From Micrasema longulum (Eukaryota > Arthropoda > Insecta > Trichoptera > Brachycentridae): 64,000 nucleotides of DNA. The notes under the pieces are model-generated. The model was not told the DNA's origin, made no database searches, and saw only the letters and a program-made list of their open reading frames with translations. The translations under genes were made by a program, and so were the position numbers. The DNA lies in assembly GCA_022494885.1 (NCBI GenBank), contig JAGVSM010002927.1, positions 37,696-101,695 of the forward strand, given 5' to 3'. This document shows, one piece after another, positions 1-10,089 of this stretch (the first letter of the stretch is position 1; the number at the start of each line of letters is the position of its first letter).

Positions 1-49
1 TTTAATAAAGCTTTGAAATCCTAGATACTAAAAAAGAAATTTATTATAA

Positions 50-320
50 AAAAAAAACAAATAAAAAATATTTCCTTCCGTCCACTTCTGTGTAGTTTTA
101 AAGATCGTATCCATCTTACTTTACACTTCCCACCTATATAAGAACAACATGACGAAAATACTTGATGTATGAGCTCCATATGTTGCAATGTTATATTAAG
201 TAATCATTGTTAAAAAAATTAGGAGAATTCATTAAAAATTATACTTTGATAAAAAGGTTGGTATAGATTTGAAACCGGTCGGTAGAAAAAATAAATTGTA
301 ACTTTTTTTATGCTAATTTT
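50..320 (+). repeat. Dispersed repeat family I, copy 1
   Basis: This stretch matches 33090-33365 in the same orientation. Both begin with a tatttccttc(c/a)gtccac-type block followed by a TAGTTTTAAAGAT word, then share a diverged middle and a shared GAAA(C)CGGT(C)GGTAGAAAAAA word near the end. Identity is around 70 percent by eye. No coding potential is visible. It may be an untranslated part of a retrotransposon; the family is unknown. Confidence 0.6.
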
Positions 321-329
321 TAAGGAATT

Positions 330-1425
330 AAAAAAAATAAATGCAAATAAGAGCTAGATTATAATAGGTCCTGCAGCTACAGCGCCCGAGGAGTGTTAGA
401 ATTAAAGATCTTATTGAAGAAATTAAAGCATGAAATAATTTCAAATTAATTTGATGAAATTTGCCCACCGAAGCTAGCAGCTAACAAAGCACATGAAAGA
501 TTGGAATTCTTGCAACTTAAAAACGATTAAATTAAAATAATTTATAAAATTCTTTTTTTTTTTAATTTGAAAAACTAACAGTTCAACATACATATTGATA
601 GTTAACAAACAGATGCATTGTATGAACACAGAATTAATAACAGTTTTCACAAAGTGTACAAAATTAGTAAAGAAAATAAAATACATATTATATAAACATT
701 TTTAAGTTAAAGCATTTAAAAATGTTATTTTCATGTTTAATTTTTTTTTAAATCAGAGAATATATATTATTTTTTTTAGAAACAGTTATTGTTAATGGGA
801 CGGGATTAGGACAATGATGCATTAAGAGAGGATAAGGAGGGGAAATGAGATATACATATTTATTATTATAGTTTCTATTAAGTAATATAATTCATTTTTA
901 GTGTCAATTTTAAATCTGACAGAGTGATGTTTGTGTAATCTGTCTTTGAATTTTGTATTCTACTCTGAGAAAGTCCTACGAAAAAAAAACATTTTTAACA
1001 TACGATGTTTTACTTATTGGTACATAAAACAGGTAGTACCGTCTACAAATTCTGGCTGCCAAATATATTGTGATTAAACCAATTAATTCTGCACAGTCAA
1101 CTATTTCTGTCATAATTTTGTGAAGCAGTAGTTGGTCCGCACACACTCTGAGGTATTGTAGAGTAGTGATTCCGTGGTAAGTGGAGGCAGCGAGAATTGA
1201 CACATAAGAAAAGCCGGTTTTGTATTTTAGGATTGAGGATTGATTTGTTATGAATGTTTTATATTCTTGTTATGTATATGGCATACCGGGAATTTCATAT
1301 CCAAGATGCGTATTCCAAATGACTTCTTGCAAACAAATAAATTATGAAAACAGTTACGTTAATCTTAAAAATCACGTTTGGCTTTTTGTCTTGGTAAAAT
1401 TGGATGTAAAATAATGATCTTATTT
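330..1425. other. AT-rich stretch, nothing recognised
   Basis: Short open frames on the minus strand (474-686 and 976-1203) have no recognisable domain and low-complexity composition, so I treat them as chance. A CTGCAGCTACAGCG word at 371-384 resembles the core of the 6.6-7.0 kb degenerate tandem array. Confidence 0.4.
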
Positions 1426-1429
1426 TCAT

Positions 1430-1590
1430 CATCAATTCCCTATCCACCCTGAATGGTGTATAGGACACTGAATTAGTACACCAATTGCATGTATCTTGAT
1501 TACTTTTGTTACAAGAAGGTAAGATGATCAGTTTTACTCTTCAGATACCAGTCCAGAGACTATGAAATATTCTAGTGTAAAAACCTTTTT
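1430..1590 (+). repeat. Dispersed repeat family G, copy 1
   Basis: The block shares AAGGTAAGATGATCAGTTT with 8785-8945, and TATGAAATATTCTAGTGTAA with 33525-33665. All three copies also share an (A)ATGGTG...ATAGG(G/A)CAC-like core. In all three places a SINE lies within a few hundred bases, which suggests family G is part of a larger element or a preferred landing site. No protein motif is visible. Confidence 0.55.
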
Positions 1591-1596
1591 TTTTTA

Positions 1597-1772
1597 AATA
1601 TTTGCGTTCTTATGATTTACCCAAATATTTTGTTTGATGGCTAGTTTCAACAAGTTGTAAATAAATCACTATTAAAAAATGGGAATCAAGTTAGGGTAGT
1701 GTGGGATTCGAACCACGGACCTTTGAACCGTGAGTCCGAGACACTAGCCACGGGACTACAACCCGATTCATA
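1597..1772 (-). mobile_element. tRNA-derived SINE type S1, copy 1
   Basis: Read on the minus strand, a tRNA-like head contains the Pol III B-box GGTTCGAATCC and the block GTGGCTAGTGTCTCGG in the A-box position. It is followed by a body ending in ATTTGGGTAAATCAT, a short A/T tail and AAAAAAAA. The same body and head recur at 14246-14420, 25337-25470 and 63000-63156. Upstream of this head (1775-1855) sits a second, different tRNA-like head, so this copy looks dimeric or nested. It is non-coding and would have depended on a partner LINE for transposition. Confidence 0.8.
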
Positions 1773-1774
1773 CA

Positions 1775-1855
1775 TATTTTATGTCGAACCCGAGACCTTT
1801 TGCATAGTAGGCAAACGCGCTGACCACTAAACCAAGGCCGACAACGTATTTTACG
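1775..1855 (-). mobile_element. tRNA-like SINE head type S2, attached to an S1 SINE
   Basis: The minus strand reads GGTTTAGTGGTCAGCG (A-box-like) and, 30 bases later, GTCTCGGGTTCGAC (B-box), closely resembling an Asp/Glu-type tRNA. The anticodon arm is degenerate and there is no acceptor stem, so it is not a functional tRNA. The same head with a different body occurs on the plus strand at 47617-47826. Here it is joined directly to the S1 head. Confidence 0.7.
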
Positions 1856-2384
1856 ATAGGTCAATTTGTTTCCAATTATTAAAAGAGGGGTATTTTAACA
1901 CGCCGTTACAATCTAACCCTTTGCGTGCGGAGGATATTTGTGAATGGCCAACAGAGATACTATTGCATTTTATTAGCCCATAAAGACAATCATAATGGGC
2001 ACTATCTACCCAAGGTAAATACGAAGAATTTGTACCCCGCAGATGATTTATTGCCAGAAAGCTTCATACAAAGGGGTTAAATTGCCTGGGGTCAATTTTA
2101 AAATCAAATTCCGGAGGTTCTTCAACTATTATTAAATTGAATTATTTTGTAAATAATTGTTTTTTTTAATAATCTGAATTTGAAGCCATTCCCTAATGAG
2201 GTTTTTTAAAAATAAAAATTAATTTATTTCTAATTTTTAAAAACCAGTTGGCGTTATACAATAAAAAGTATTTCAAAATTTAACCATGTTATGTTTCATT
2301 TGATTAGTAAAGTTATCATGTGCTTTTTCGAGTTGAATTAAAATTACGATGCTGTTTAACATATAACGACCGAGTTTGAGAATA

Positions 2385-2500
2385 TTTGAGAAATGAGATT
2401 GTGGAAGCCTAGGCATTAACAGGGCTTACAACCTGTGGTTGGGTGGTTTATGTGACCATTTTGCACACTGTGTAACATTCATGATTAAGCTTTTATTTCA
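2385..2500 (+). repeat. F1 repeat, partial copy
   Basis: The core order TGGAAGCCTAGGCATTAACA, an ACCTGT word, a GGTTTA(T)GTG word and CACACTGTGTAACATTCA is the F1 signature. The copy is cut off and followed directly by a fuller F1 copy at 2571-2830 in the same orientation. Confidence 0.75.
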
Positions 2501-2570
2501 TTTAGAAAAATATACAGTAAAATTCACTAGAGTTCCATTCAAATGCACCACTGAAATTCGATGCGACGGA

Positions 2571-2910
2571 GAGGGAAAATATTTTTGAGAAGGGAATATG
2601 GAAGTCTAGGCATTTACAGGACCAATGACATGTAATAAGCTGATTGTAGCTACTTTACACACTGTGTATTATTTACCATTCTGCTTGTGATTAAATGTCC
2701 ACATTTCCTCAATACTTTCATTTGTTGACTTTTGTGAAGTAAAAGAGCTGAAACCTTTATCACGTGGGTGAGATTCATCTGGCTGAACCAATTTACCTAC
2801 TAGGCAACGCCCAAAAACAACTTTTGATTTTTATACTTCTTGTTTTAGCAGTTAGTAAATTCTACAATGTTTTAAGTATGCCAAAATCCAGCATGTCTGC
2901 AAACATTTGG
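2571..2910 (+). repeat. F1 repeat, near full-length copy
   Basis: This copy carries the F1 blocks in order: TATGGAAGTCTAGGCATTTA, CACACTGTGT, a TTGTTGACTTTTGTGAAGTA block, AAAGAGCTGAAACCTTTAT, GGTGAGATTCATCTGGCTGA and TACTAGGCAACGCC. Near 2868-2910 it runs into the monomer-junction word GTTTTAAGTATGCC and an inverted CCAGCATGTCTGCAAACA block. No coding potential is seen. Confidence 0.85.
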
Positions 2911-3066
2911 ATTTAAAATATTTTTGAATCATTGAAGATTTCTTATTATTTAACATGCTAAAATTATTAATTATCTTTGTTTAGCATTCCTTTATAAACA
3001 AAAGAATAATATTACAAGTAGGTAGTAACGATAATCAAATAAGCAAGCAGAAAACAATATTTTAGG

Positions 3067-3300
3067 TTTTGTAGGTTCTGCAATGAAAACGAGGAAATAG
3101 CTTTTCACATTATATTTGAATGTAATTTTTTACATCATAAAAAAAGCCTCATCTTTAGGAGATTGATGGTTAAACTGAAGGATGTTAAATAGCTCGTTTT
3201 CTACCTTATACATCGATGCTTTTTGGATCTAGGTTCGGAGAAAGATATTAAACAAAACGAGAACTCTTACCTCCCACAAGATAGTCTGGCTCTTTAAAGA
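3067..3300 (+). mobile_element. Non-LTR retrotransposon C-terminus with CCHC zinc knuckle (pseudogene)
   Basis: Frame 1 from 3067 reads FCRFCNENEEIAFHIIFEC. This fits the C-x2-C-x(n)-H-x(4)-C zinc knuckle found at the C-terminus of R1/LOA/I-type non-LTR retrotransposon polyproteins, usually written CRxCxExEETxxHxxxEC. The reading frame continues for about 20 codons, then meets a stop at the TAG near 3190 and another in the TAA near 3296. Nothing of the RT or RNase H domains is seen upstream, so this is a 5'-truncated relic. The zinc-knuckle assignment is strong; the clade is inferred. Confidence 0.65.
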
Positions 3301-3649
3301 CCTGAGCTTAGAGAGCGATTTTTTTTTCTAGGATCCCTCAGAATAGATATTTATATATTGCAGTGACATCAAGAGTTTGAATAGCAGTAACCCTCTTTTG
3401 AGAATAAGAATAACCCAAAAACAACAGGTAAAAAAAATGTAATGAAAGTAGGGAAAATTGGCATTATTGGAAGTTTACTGGAAAAGTAAAAAAAAACTAA
3501 CTAAGAGTATTTATAATAAAAATCAAAATAAAAAAATATTAAGAACATGCTTAAAAGCGCAAAGACATTGTTTTTTGAGAAAAAAGTCAATGTAAAAAAA
3601 AAAACAAAAAATAAAATTCTAAAAAATCAATAGTAAAAGAAATTAAAAA

Positions 3650-4090
3650 ACCAAGAACGCGACTTGGCGGAGATACAGAAGCCCTGACTATCAATGTCGA
3701 AATGGTCGAAAGTTTCAAGTACCCGGGAGTGCGGCCAGATATAGCATTCAATAGTATGAAAGCTGTCTGGAGATAAGATATTTACTCAGAGAAAACAAAA
3801 TAATACTTATAAAACGCCTGCATAACACCTATTTTTCTCAACGGATTGGAATTGTGGTTCACTAGGGTCCAAATACAGCAAGATTTATAGTTTTGATGAA
3901 AGATATATCCAAAGAATCAACGGTGTGTGGTGTGACTTTGTTAAGAATGAAGAAATAAGATAACAGACGCAGCAAATTCCAGTGACAACTGTCCTCGAGC
4001 GGAGACGATCCAGTTGGGTAGGCCATTTACTGCGGATGCCCTCTGAGAGCCTTAACCAGGCTTGCCTATCAGGGACGAATTATCCAAATA
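3650..4090 (+). mobile_element. Non-LTR RT C-terminal pseudogene (RTE/CR1-like)
   Basis: Translations in shifting plus-strand frames reproduce the order of an RT thumb and C-terminal tail. First comes INVEMVESFKYPGV (the usual V-x-x-FKYLGV block), then an NGLELWF block at 3839-3860 (usual LYGxExW). From about 3900 there follows YIQRINGVWCDFVKNEEIR, a stop, QIPVTTVLERRRSSWVGHLL and RMPSES. The last part matches the RRRR-x-WxGHLxRMP tail of RTE/CR1-type elements. Several stops and frameshifts show it is dead. A related scrap lies at 22645-22715. Confidence 0.75.
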
Positions 4091-4216
4091 AGCCATAATG
4101 CACACTTTATCATTATATTTGACTTTCGGTATTATTTTATTTTTAAGAACTTATAAGTTAAATACTTATTATAAACCACAGCCACTTTTTAAATTTTACG
4201 ATGAAAAAAAAACTAT

Positions 4217-4806
4217 GAAGTACGCCCAGCCCGTTCTCAGTGAATGATGAAACCAGCCGATTTCCTCAGTTCAACCCACCATGCAAAAAAAAAGCCATAT
4301 TTTACATCTTTAACACAATCAGATTTTTTAGTACTTAAACAAGCTTGCAGATTACAAATATTATTTGAAGATTCTCTATTTAAAAGCAAGTTTTTCAAAC
4401 ATTATTTCCGTAGGACTATTTTTCTTTGATAGTGTACCGTTGACAAATTATGTATCACATAGGACATGTGGCGTTTGCAGCGGCCGTTTTAGATATTTTT
4501 TATTTTTAAATAAATCAGCCAGTGCTCAGTATTGACATTTAAATTATAATGTTGATATCTGATGTATGTCATTCTGGCATTTTTAAAAACCCTTTGTACA
4601 AGTATTGTATTAAAATAGCGTAGAATAATGCTACGTTTATCGCGTGGTATTTAATAATTGTTGTTTGAGTTGATTTTCACAGAACCACAGTAAATAAAGT
4701 CATTTATAATTATTTCAAACACTTAATATTATATGCTTATTTGTAGATAAAACGTAATGAATATTTTTTGTAGATTACCTATAAAATAGATTACGGCTCG
4801 CCACTG
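4217..4806 (-). mobile_element. hAT-like non-autonomous element, copy 1
   Basis: The whole stretch is the reverse complement of 58323-58927, with shared words such as GATTTCCTCAG, AACCACGCGATAAACGTAG and CACAGGACATGTGGCG-like blocks. Its outer end, GGCTCGCCACTG (4795-4806), is the complement of CAGTGGCGAGCC, and CAGTGG is a usual hAT terminus. The other end, near CGCCCAGCCC at 4223, is degenerate. No transposase is encoded. No convincing 8-bp target duplication was found. Confidence 0.6.
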
Positions 4807-4809
4807 TTG

Positions 4810-6535
4810 CTTACTTTACAAGGTATCAGGTTCTCGACGTTTTAGACGTTTGCTGCACACTGTTCTGATAATTAAATATACACTTGGGTACTTGCATTGG
4901 CTGTCTGAACTAAACTCTTGTCCTTCCGTGTTGTTTTTGTCCCATAAAAGTAGTAAATTATAAATCAAAATAGTAGATCAACTCGAGAGAACCGCGCGCT
5001 GACTGTGCTCAATAACCCGTTCCATCTGCTCTAAGGACTGAGTAGTTATTATGACGATTAGGATCTTTGCACAGAATTGTTGTAAGTATTGAGAAAGTTA
5101 GGATTTTGTTTAAGATAAGTGTTATGACGAAAGTTAATTTCCCCTGAGTTCGATAAGGATCATCTTTGTAAATAGTGTCTTGATAATTTGATGTACTTAT
5201 GCGCTTTGGAATGCAAATAGTTTTGCTTCTGTTGTATGAGTGCGTATTTTATTGGGCACATTTTTCGAATGTTTCCTACATGTATTTGGGTTTTGTGTCT
5301 TTGTTTGTTTTGTCCGTATTACTCCGTCCTCTTTCTTTTTCAAAGCGGGATCTGAAGCGTATGAACGTGGTCTCAATTTGGGGTTAATACTGTATTCCTA
5401 AACTATCATGCTGGTAAATAAGAATAAGGTGATTGTATTGACAATGTGTATTTGATTGACAAATTGATTAAACCGCAGTGAGGTAAACAATGAAAGTTTT
5501 TAAATTTCTATTATTCATTTTCGCTTTTTGATTGTAAAGAGGTAGAAAAATTTTCTCAATGCTTTCACAAAATTGATAATAAATATGCAAATGTCGTTAA
5601 CCAAAACTTCGGTCTTTTTTTGGAAAAAGACCGAAGTCTTCATAATTTTTTTTGGGAATGAGGTGAGTGCTTTTATTGCATTCAAGTCAGAACTGCAAGA
5701 CGCGAAACTGACTTGTAAAAAAGTGTAGGAGCTGGCAGCTTATAGATATACCTGGAGGTTCTTTCTGGATATCTTGTTTTCCATTAAGGGAGCGAATATT
5801 GAATGATAATAAGGATGAAATATTTATTACACGTTTTTTTTGTCCAATTTTGTGGATGTTTCTAACAAATATAAAATTAAAGTGAATGTTTGAGGTTCTT
5901 TGGAGTTTCCTACAATCAAGTTATCACGCTTTTGATCAATAGCGGCTTCATTATACATAATTTATAGCACAGTTTATCCTTAGGTATAGAAATCCTTTTA
6001 TCATTCTGAGTTAGGGCGTTATCGTAGCAAAGGTGCGATACACAATTTATTTTAATCATCCCTTAAAACGCAACCCTTACGAAGGAAAACTTATTTCGTG
6101 AGATAGCTTTAATGTTTTTATATAAAAACATTTTTTTAAAAAGGTATACCTTAATTTGTTTTTGTACCGTTTAATAAAAATAAAAAATCATTCACAATTA
6201 AATAATTTATTCGATCCTTAAATAGTACAAACATAATTCGTGAGTGCTATTATTAACCTTATTGTTATTTTTTTTAAACTGTATAACTGAATCTGATAAA
6301 ATACAGGTATCCACTTTTTGCCGTTTTGAAGAAATGCAGAAGTTATCGCAATAAGCAATTTTATACGTCCAAATACCATTTTCATATTTTTAAGCGTTCA
6401 ATATTTTTTGTAAAACGAGCACAGTGAAAAGAGCAATCGAAGCAGCACAGTTAAATTAAATCGTGGTTTATGAATTTGAAATTAACTTTTTTAAACCTGA
6501 ATTAATCCTGCGGATATAAAAAATATTTTGTGTTT
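4810..6535. other. Unassigned AT-rich stretch
   Basis: I see no repeat partner in the window and no convincing coding region. A 62-codon open frame at 5199-5387 is rich in hydrophobic residues but matches nothing I know. The only clear structure is the hairpin at 5606-5637. Confidence 0.4.
5606..5637. repeat. Perfect hairpin with 14-bp stem
   Basis: The arms ACTTCGGTCTTTTT (5606-5619) and AAAAAGACCGAAGT (5624-5637) are exact reverse complements separated by TTGG. No gene lies next to it, so a terminator role is not supported. It may be the remains of a small inverted-repeat transposon. Confidence 0.8.
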
Positions 6536-6564
6536 TTTACCTATATATATATACATTTATATAT

Positions 6565-6620
6565 ATTTGGATAATTTACAAAGCACTATTTTAGTGAAAA
6601 TCACTTCAAGGGCGCTGTAC
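6565..6620 (+). repeat. Short dispersed repeat (TTTGGATAATTTA type)
   Basis: TTTGGATAATTTA is followed by GTGAAAATCAC(T/C)TCAAGGGC. The same string occurs at 47915-47959, where it interrupts a family A 3' end. This copy continues into CGCTGTACAG, so it shows more of the repeat than the 47.9 kb copy. Confidence 0.6.
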
Positions 6621-6635
6621 AGTAAATAAATATCC

Positions 6636-7015
6636 CAGCACATCTTGCAGCTGCAGAGCGCATAGACGGTTGGGATTCTAATTCCTCGTTTTGCCTTCAA
6701 CTATGATTTATTACAATTATGATATATAAGAGCTTGACTACAAAGCGCATGGACAATAAAAAATTAGGCCCCAATTTACATTTTAAAATTTTTATTTGAC
6801 AATTAAGTTAAGAGTTTTAATGATATTTTAAAAAATGAAATAAAAAACTTATTTATAAATATATGAACTAGATTGCAACAAGCCTTGCAGCTACTGAGCG
6901 CATGGACAGTTGGAATTCTAGACCCCATTTACTAAATTGAGATATTTGATAGTTGATAACATTTACCTATTGAAGCTAGATTACTAATCGTCTTGCAGCT
7001 ACAAAGTTCACGGAC
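6636..7015 (+). repeat. Degenerate tandem array around a CTTGCAGCT..GAGCGCATGGAC core
   Basis: Four diverged units share the core CTTGCAGCT(G/A)C..AGCGCAT(A/G)GAC, at about 6646, 6730, 6883 and 6992. Spacing is uneven (roughly 85-155 bp). Two units also share a GTTGG(G/A)ATTCTA word. A fifth, isolated core-like word is at 371. No coding potential is seen. Confidence 0.6.
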
Positions 7016-7019
7016 AAGT

Positions 7020-8150
7020 GCAATTTTATCATCTTAAAATCATCAATTAATTTAAAAAAATAAAAATTACGCATAATAGTAAATGTGTAATTCTAAAAAA
7101 TAAACAATCAAAAAACTAAACAAATAAAGCACCGTTTCAACACTATGGAAAACAAAACGGATTAAAATATCCGAAGAGTAGCTTTCGTAGATTTTGGGTA
7201 ATCACTGTCGTAGTGTCACACATGTGGTAAACACATGTTGTTTGCTAATTCCTAGAAGATGACTCGGTCCATGTGTAGTTGCCAAGGGGGGAAAAATGCC
7301 TACTGTTCCAATGACTTTGTGTCCATTTTAGTCTGCATTTTTTCGTTTTATAATAGGTACGCAAAATTTCCCTCAATTTTATTTATTGTTTACATTATTA
7401 TTTCGACAAGCGTGTGTAAGACAGTGGTTAAAGGATCAATTTATCATTTTATATGTATATTGGAAAGAGTATTTTGTATTGTATGTAAAAGTTCACTTTT
7501 AGTAGCACTGTTGTAATTGGACAAGTTTACTTGTAGTAGCACTGTTGTAATTTATCGTGGGAAGAAGTAATCCATATAGTTTTTGGTACACTTGCGTCCC
7601 AAATAATATATTTTTCAAACGGTTTTAATAGATTCATAAATATTTTTATAATTTTAATGTAACAGGCGCACTGTTGTTTGAAAGTTTTCGTTACTCAGTA
7701 TTTGTCACATATTTTAGTAGGAACAAAGTGCAAAATAATGTTTTGAAATTAATAGTCTTCTTTTTCTACCTTTTGTTTACACATCAACCACTTATAAACA
7801 CTAAAACAATGTTATTTTTAATAGTTTGTAACTTATTTTCAAATTTTAAGCTACGCTTGGAGATAGAAACTATAATTGACGCCCAGCCGGTACGGAGGCT
7901 GAAAAAAATATTTGAAAATTTTAGGTAAATGACAACATTTAAGTTTTATTTTTAAAAAAATATTCAACATTCATTTTTAATGAACAATGGTCTAAAATTT
8001 ATAATGAATAAAAAAACTTACGAAACATTTGTTACTATCGTAATGTGTGTTTGTTCGATCAAATAAATTAATTTTCAAAGAATTTCAACACATTTCAAAC
8101 ACATTTCTGGTCATGTTGCTACAACAGGAGATTCCAACATAATTATCGCT
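7020..8150. other. Unassigned stretch with small open frames
   Basis: Open frames of 85 codons (7259-7516) and 84 codons (7674-7928) on the plus strand have no recognisable domain and AT-driven composition. I see no splice-supported exon structure. A 34-bp duplication lies at 7489-7556. Confidence 0.35.
7489..7556 (+). repeat. 34-bp tandem duplication
   Basis: Two adjacent 34-bp units (7489-7522 and 7523-7556) share the central block TAGTAGCACTGTTGTAATT and differ at only a few positions elsewhere. This looks like a recent replication-slippage or break-repair duplication. Confidence 0.8.
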
Positions 8151-8159
8151 CAAGGTTTT

Positions 8160-8650
8160 CCTGTAATTTGAATTACTTTATACCAAAAACACGTATGACT
8201 TTTGCTGAGAGAAATTTCTCTTTTATGGTCCCAAGAGTGCTTAATGTCTTGGAAGAATATATTAAGTTTTACAAAACAAAAGCCATTTTCAGGAGAAATG
8301 TACAAGTTTGGGTTTTGTCGAAAGAAAGAGACAATTGCAGGATATTGCTGTGAAAGATTGCATGGATGTATTTTTTTTTTTTTTAAAAGGAATAACCCGC
8401 TTATCTTCTATTTTAAGGCTTGTAAGCAGAAAGAGAGGATTTAGATGGAGGTAATAAAAAATACACCGCAACCGCAAAAATCTTTCTTGGATTTTTTTCT
8501 TGCAACTGGCGGGAATCGAACCCGCGGCGCCAGTTTCACATTTGGTCGCCAAATATTGCGCCACTGCGCCTGTCTATACTGTATATAATTTTAAGTGTGT
8601 TGTCCAGATGTTTATTGAAATATACGTGAAGAAAACCGAGGGAAAAACTT
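8160..8650 (+). mobile_element. Jockey/CR1-like RT C-terminus, interrupted by a SINE
   Basis: From 8168 the frame reads NYFIPKTRMTFAERNFSFM, then VPRVLNVLEEYIKFY and NVQVWVLSKERDNC. This follows the usual IPRTR..F..RSFSF..PRLWN.LP...FK..L..WLL ending of Jockey/CR1/L2 RTs. It has leucine where the tryptophan of LWN is expected. A SINE occupies 8371-8583, after which the element's 3' sequence resumes as GTGTGTTGTCCAGATG. The 56540-56640 copy reads straight through this site, which confirms the insertion. Confidence 0.75.
8371..8583 (-). mobile_element. tRNA-derived SINE type S3, copy 1
   Basis: On the minus strand a tRNA-like head (GGCGCAGTGGCGCAA, then GGGTTCGATTCCCGCC as B-box) is followed by a SINE body and a run of about 13 A residues (the T run at 8371-8383). 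A second copy is at 33781-33997. It sits inside an RT 3' fragment. A short TGTAT word on each side could be the target duplication, but this is weak. Confidence 0.85.
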
Positions 8651-8784
8651 TTAGTCTCAAAAATGAATTTCGGGTATTAAGAACAATAGTTCAGACAAGA
8701 GATGGTATTCTGAACGAGTTCTCTACGCTCGCAAAAGCGTTCAGATTACCAGTCCAGAAACCCTTCAGCAATGGTTTGATATAA

Positions 8785-8945
8785 TTAAGATATCACTTTT
8801 ATCATTTTTCCCTCTCTGCACAATAGTGCATAGGGCACCGCATGGTTAGACCAATCGCAGAGTACCTCGATTATTTTTTTACACGAAGGTAAGATGATCA
8901 GTTTATCTTTTAAAGGGGTCCTCGAATTCTTCCGACATAGAAGAT
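8785..8945 (+). repeat. Dispersed repeat family G, copy 2
   Basis: This copy shares the AAGGTAAGATGATCAGTTT word and a preceding GTGCATAGGGCACCG-like core with 1430-1590. It is separated by about 200 bases from the RT/SINE composite just upstream. Confidence 0.55.
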
Positions 8946-9074
8946 TAGACAACTTTATTTAATCACACAATAAACAAGTAGCTTATGAGATTGTAACGTG
9001 ATGTATTGAGTTGTGTATGAGAAAACCATTAATAAGGACATTTGTCTGATGTAAAACGAACAATTTACATGCGA

Positions 9075-9350
9075 AACAAATTACAACATGGATGGAGAAT
9101 ATTTTAGAGAAAAGAATATGGAAGTCTTGGCATTTACAGGGCAGGTGACCTATCATTAGATGGTTTAAGTGGCCACGTTACACACTGTGTAAAATTTACC
9201 ATTTTGCGTATGTTCTATTTGCATTTCTTCAATTTTTCCATCTGTTGATTTCACTGAAATTAAAGAGCTGAAAACTTTATGAATAGATTCAACTGATCAA
9301 ATTACTTGTATTTCTCATACTAATCAACGCCTAAAAAATAAATTCCTTTT
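9075..9350 (+). repeat. F1 repeat, near full-length copy
   Basis: It opens with ACATGGATGGAGAATATTTT, then carries TATGGAAGTCTTGGCATTTA, CACACTGTGTAA, TCCATCTGTTGATTT, AAAGAGCTGAAAACTTTAT and CAACGCCTAAAAAAT in canonical F1 order. Confidence 0.85.
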
Positions 9351-9354
9351 TTTA

Positions 9355-10085
9355 TCCTTTATTGTACCCCTTTAGTATGCGAATGGTTATTTTACATTCA
9401 CATAACAAAAAAAATACTTTAACTTAAAATTCATTTATTCTACCAAAATATCGTTACAAATAACAGCATATTAAAGGCATAAGATTGGGACAACATATCA
9501 AACTAGGAACTTTTAAGCAACAATTCGACATTTTTAACGTATTATACTTTTAAATAGCTAGAGTGTTTGCCTATGAAACATAGGTTCACTGATGTGAAAG
9601 ATGTCATCCCCAAAGTGATTAAGTTTAGCTGCCCGACTAATCTACCAATTGGCATAACCAGAGGCAGGTTGGTTCTGGAAGCTAAGATGCAAAACAGTGT
9701 GTGCTGACGCCGTTGGAGATAACCATCAGAAACTTAAAAATTGAGACTTCGTAAAATGGCTGAGTCCTCGATAAAACCTCGTATCAGTCTGAAAAAATGG
9801 GTCAGTGTGAACCCATTCCTTTGAAGTTGCAAACTGATGGTCTCAAGCATGTCTAAGAGGAATGTAGTGGGATAGAGTCACGGATAACAACCATACTGAT
9901 TGCTTTTTATATATCTTGATCTTTTTATGTTTTTTTCATTATGTATTTTTGTATAATTTAATTTAGTACGTACTATTATTTTGCTTATGATTTATTGCTC
10001 TTATATCTTATATTTCTTACTTTAGTATTAAACTCAGTATCAGGCATGGAAGAAACATTCACATTTTATCACTTCTTCACAATAT
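9355..10085. other. Unassigned stretch with a balanced-composition block at 9590-9890
   Basis: The 9590-9890 block has clearly higher GC than its surroundings but no frame longer than a few tens of codons. It has no partner elsewhere in the window. It may be part of a transposon body whose other copies lie outside. Confidence 0.35.
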
Positions 10086-10089
10086 TTTA

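Noticed and set aside
1790..1850. A functional tRNA gene
   Set aside because: A- and B-box regions are present, but there is no acceptor stem and the anticodon arm is degenerate; the same head is part of a SINE at 47.6 kb.
5606..5637. Rho-independent terminator
   Set aside because: It has a stem, but no neighbouring gene, and the organism is clearly eukaryotic.
8500..8784. 94-codon plus-strand open frame as a gene
   Set aside because: It runs through the reversed SINE head and the LINE 3' UTR; the first part is translated tRNA-like sequence.
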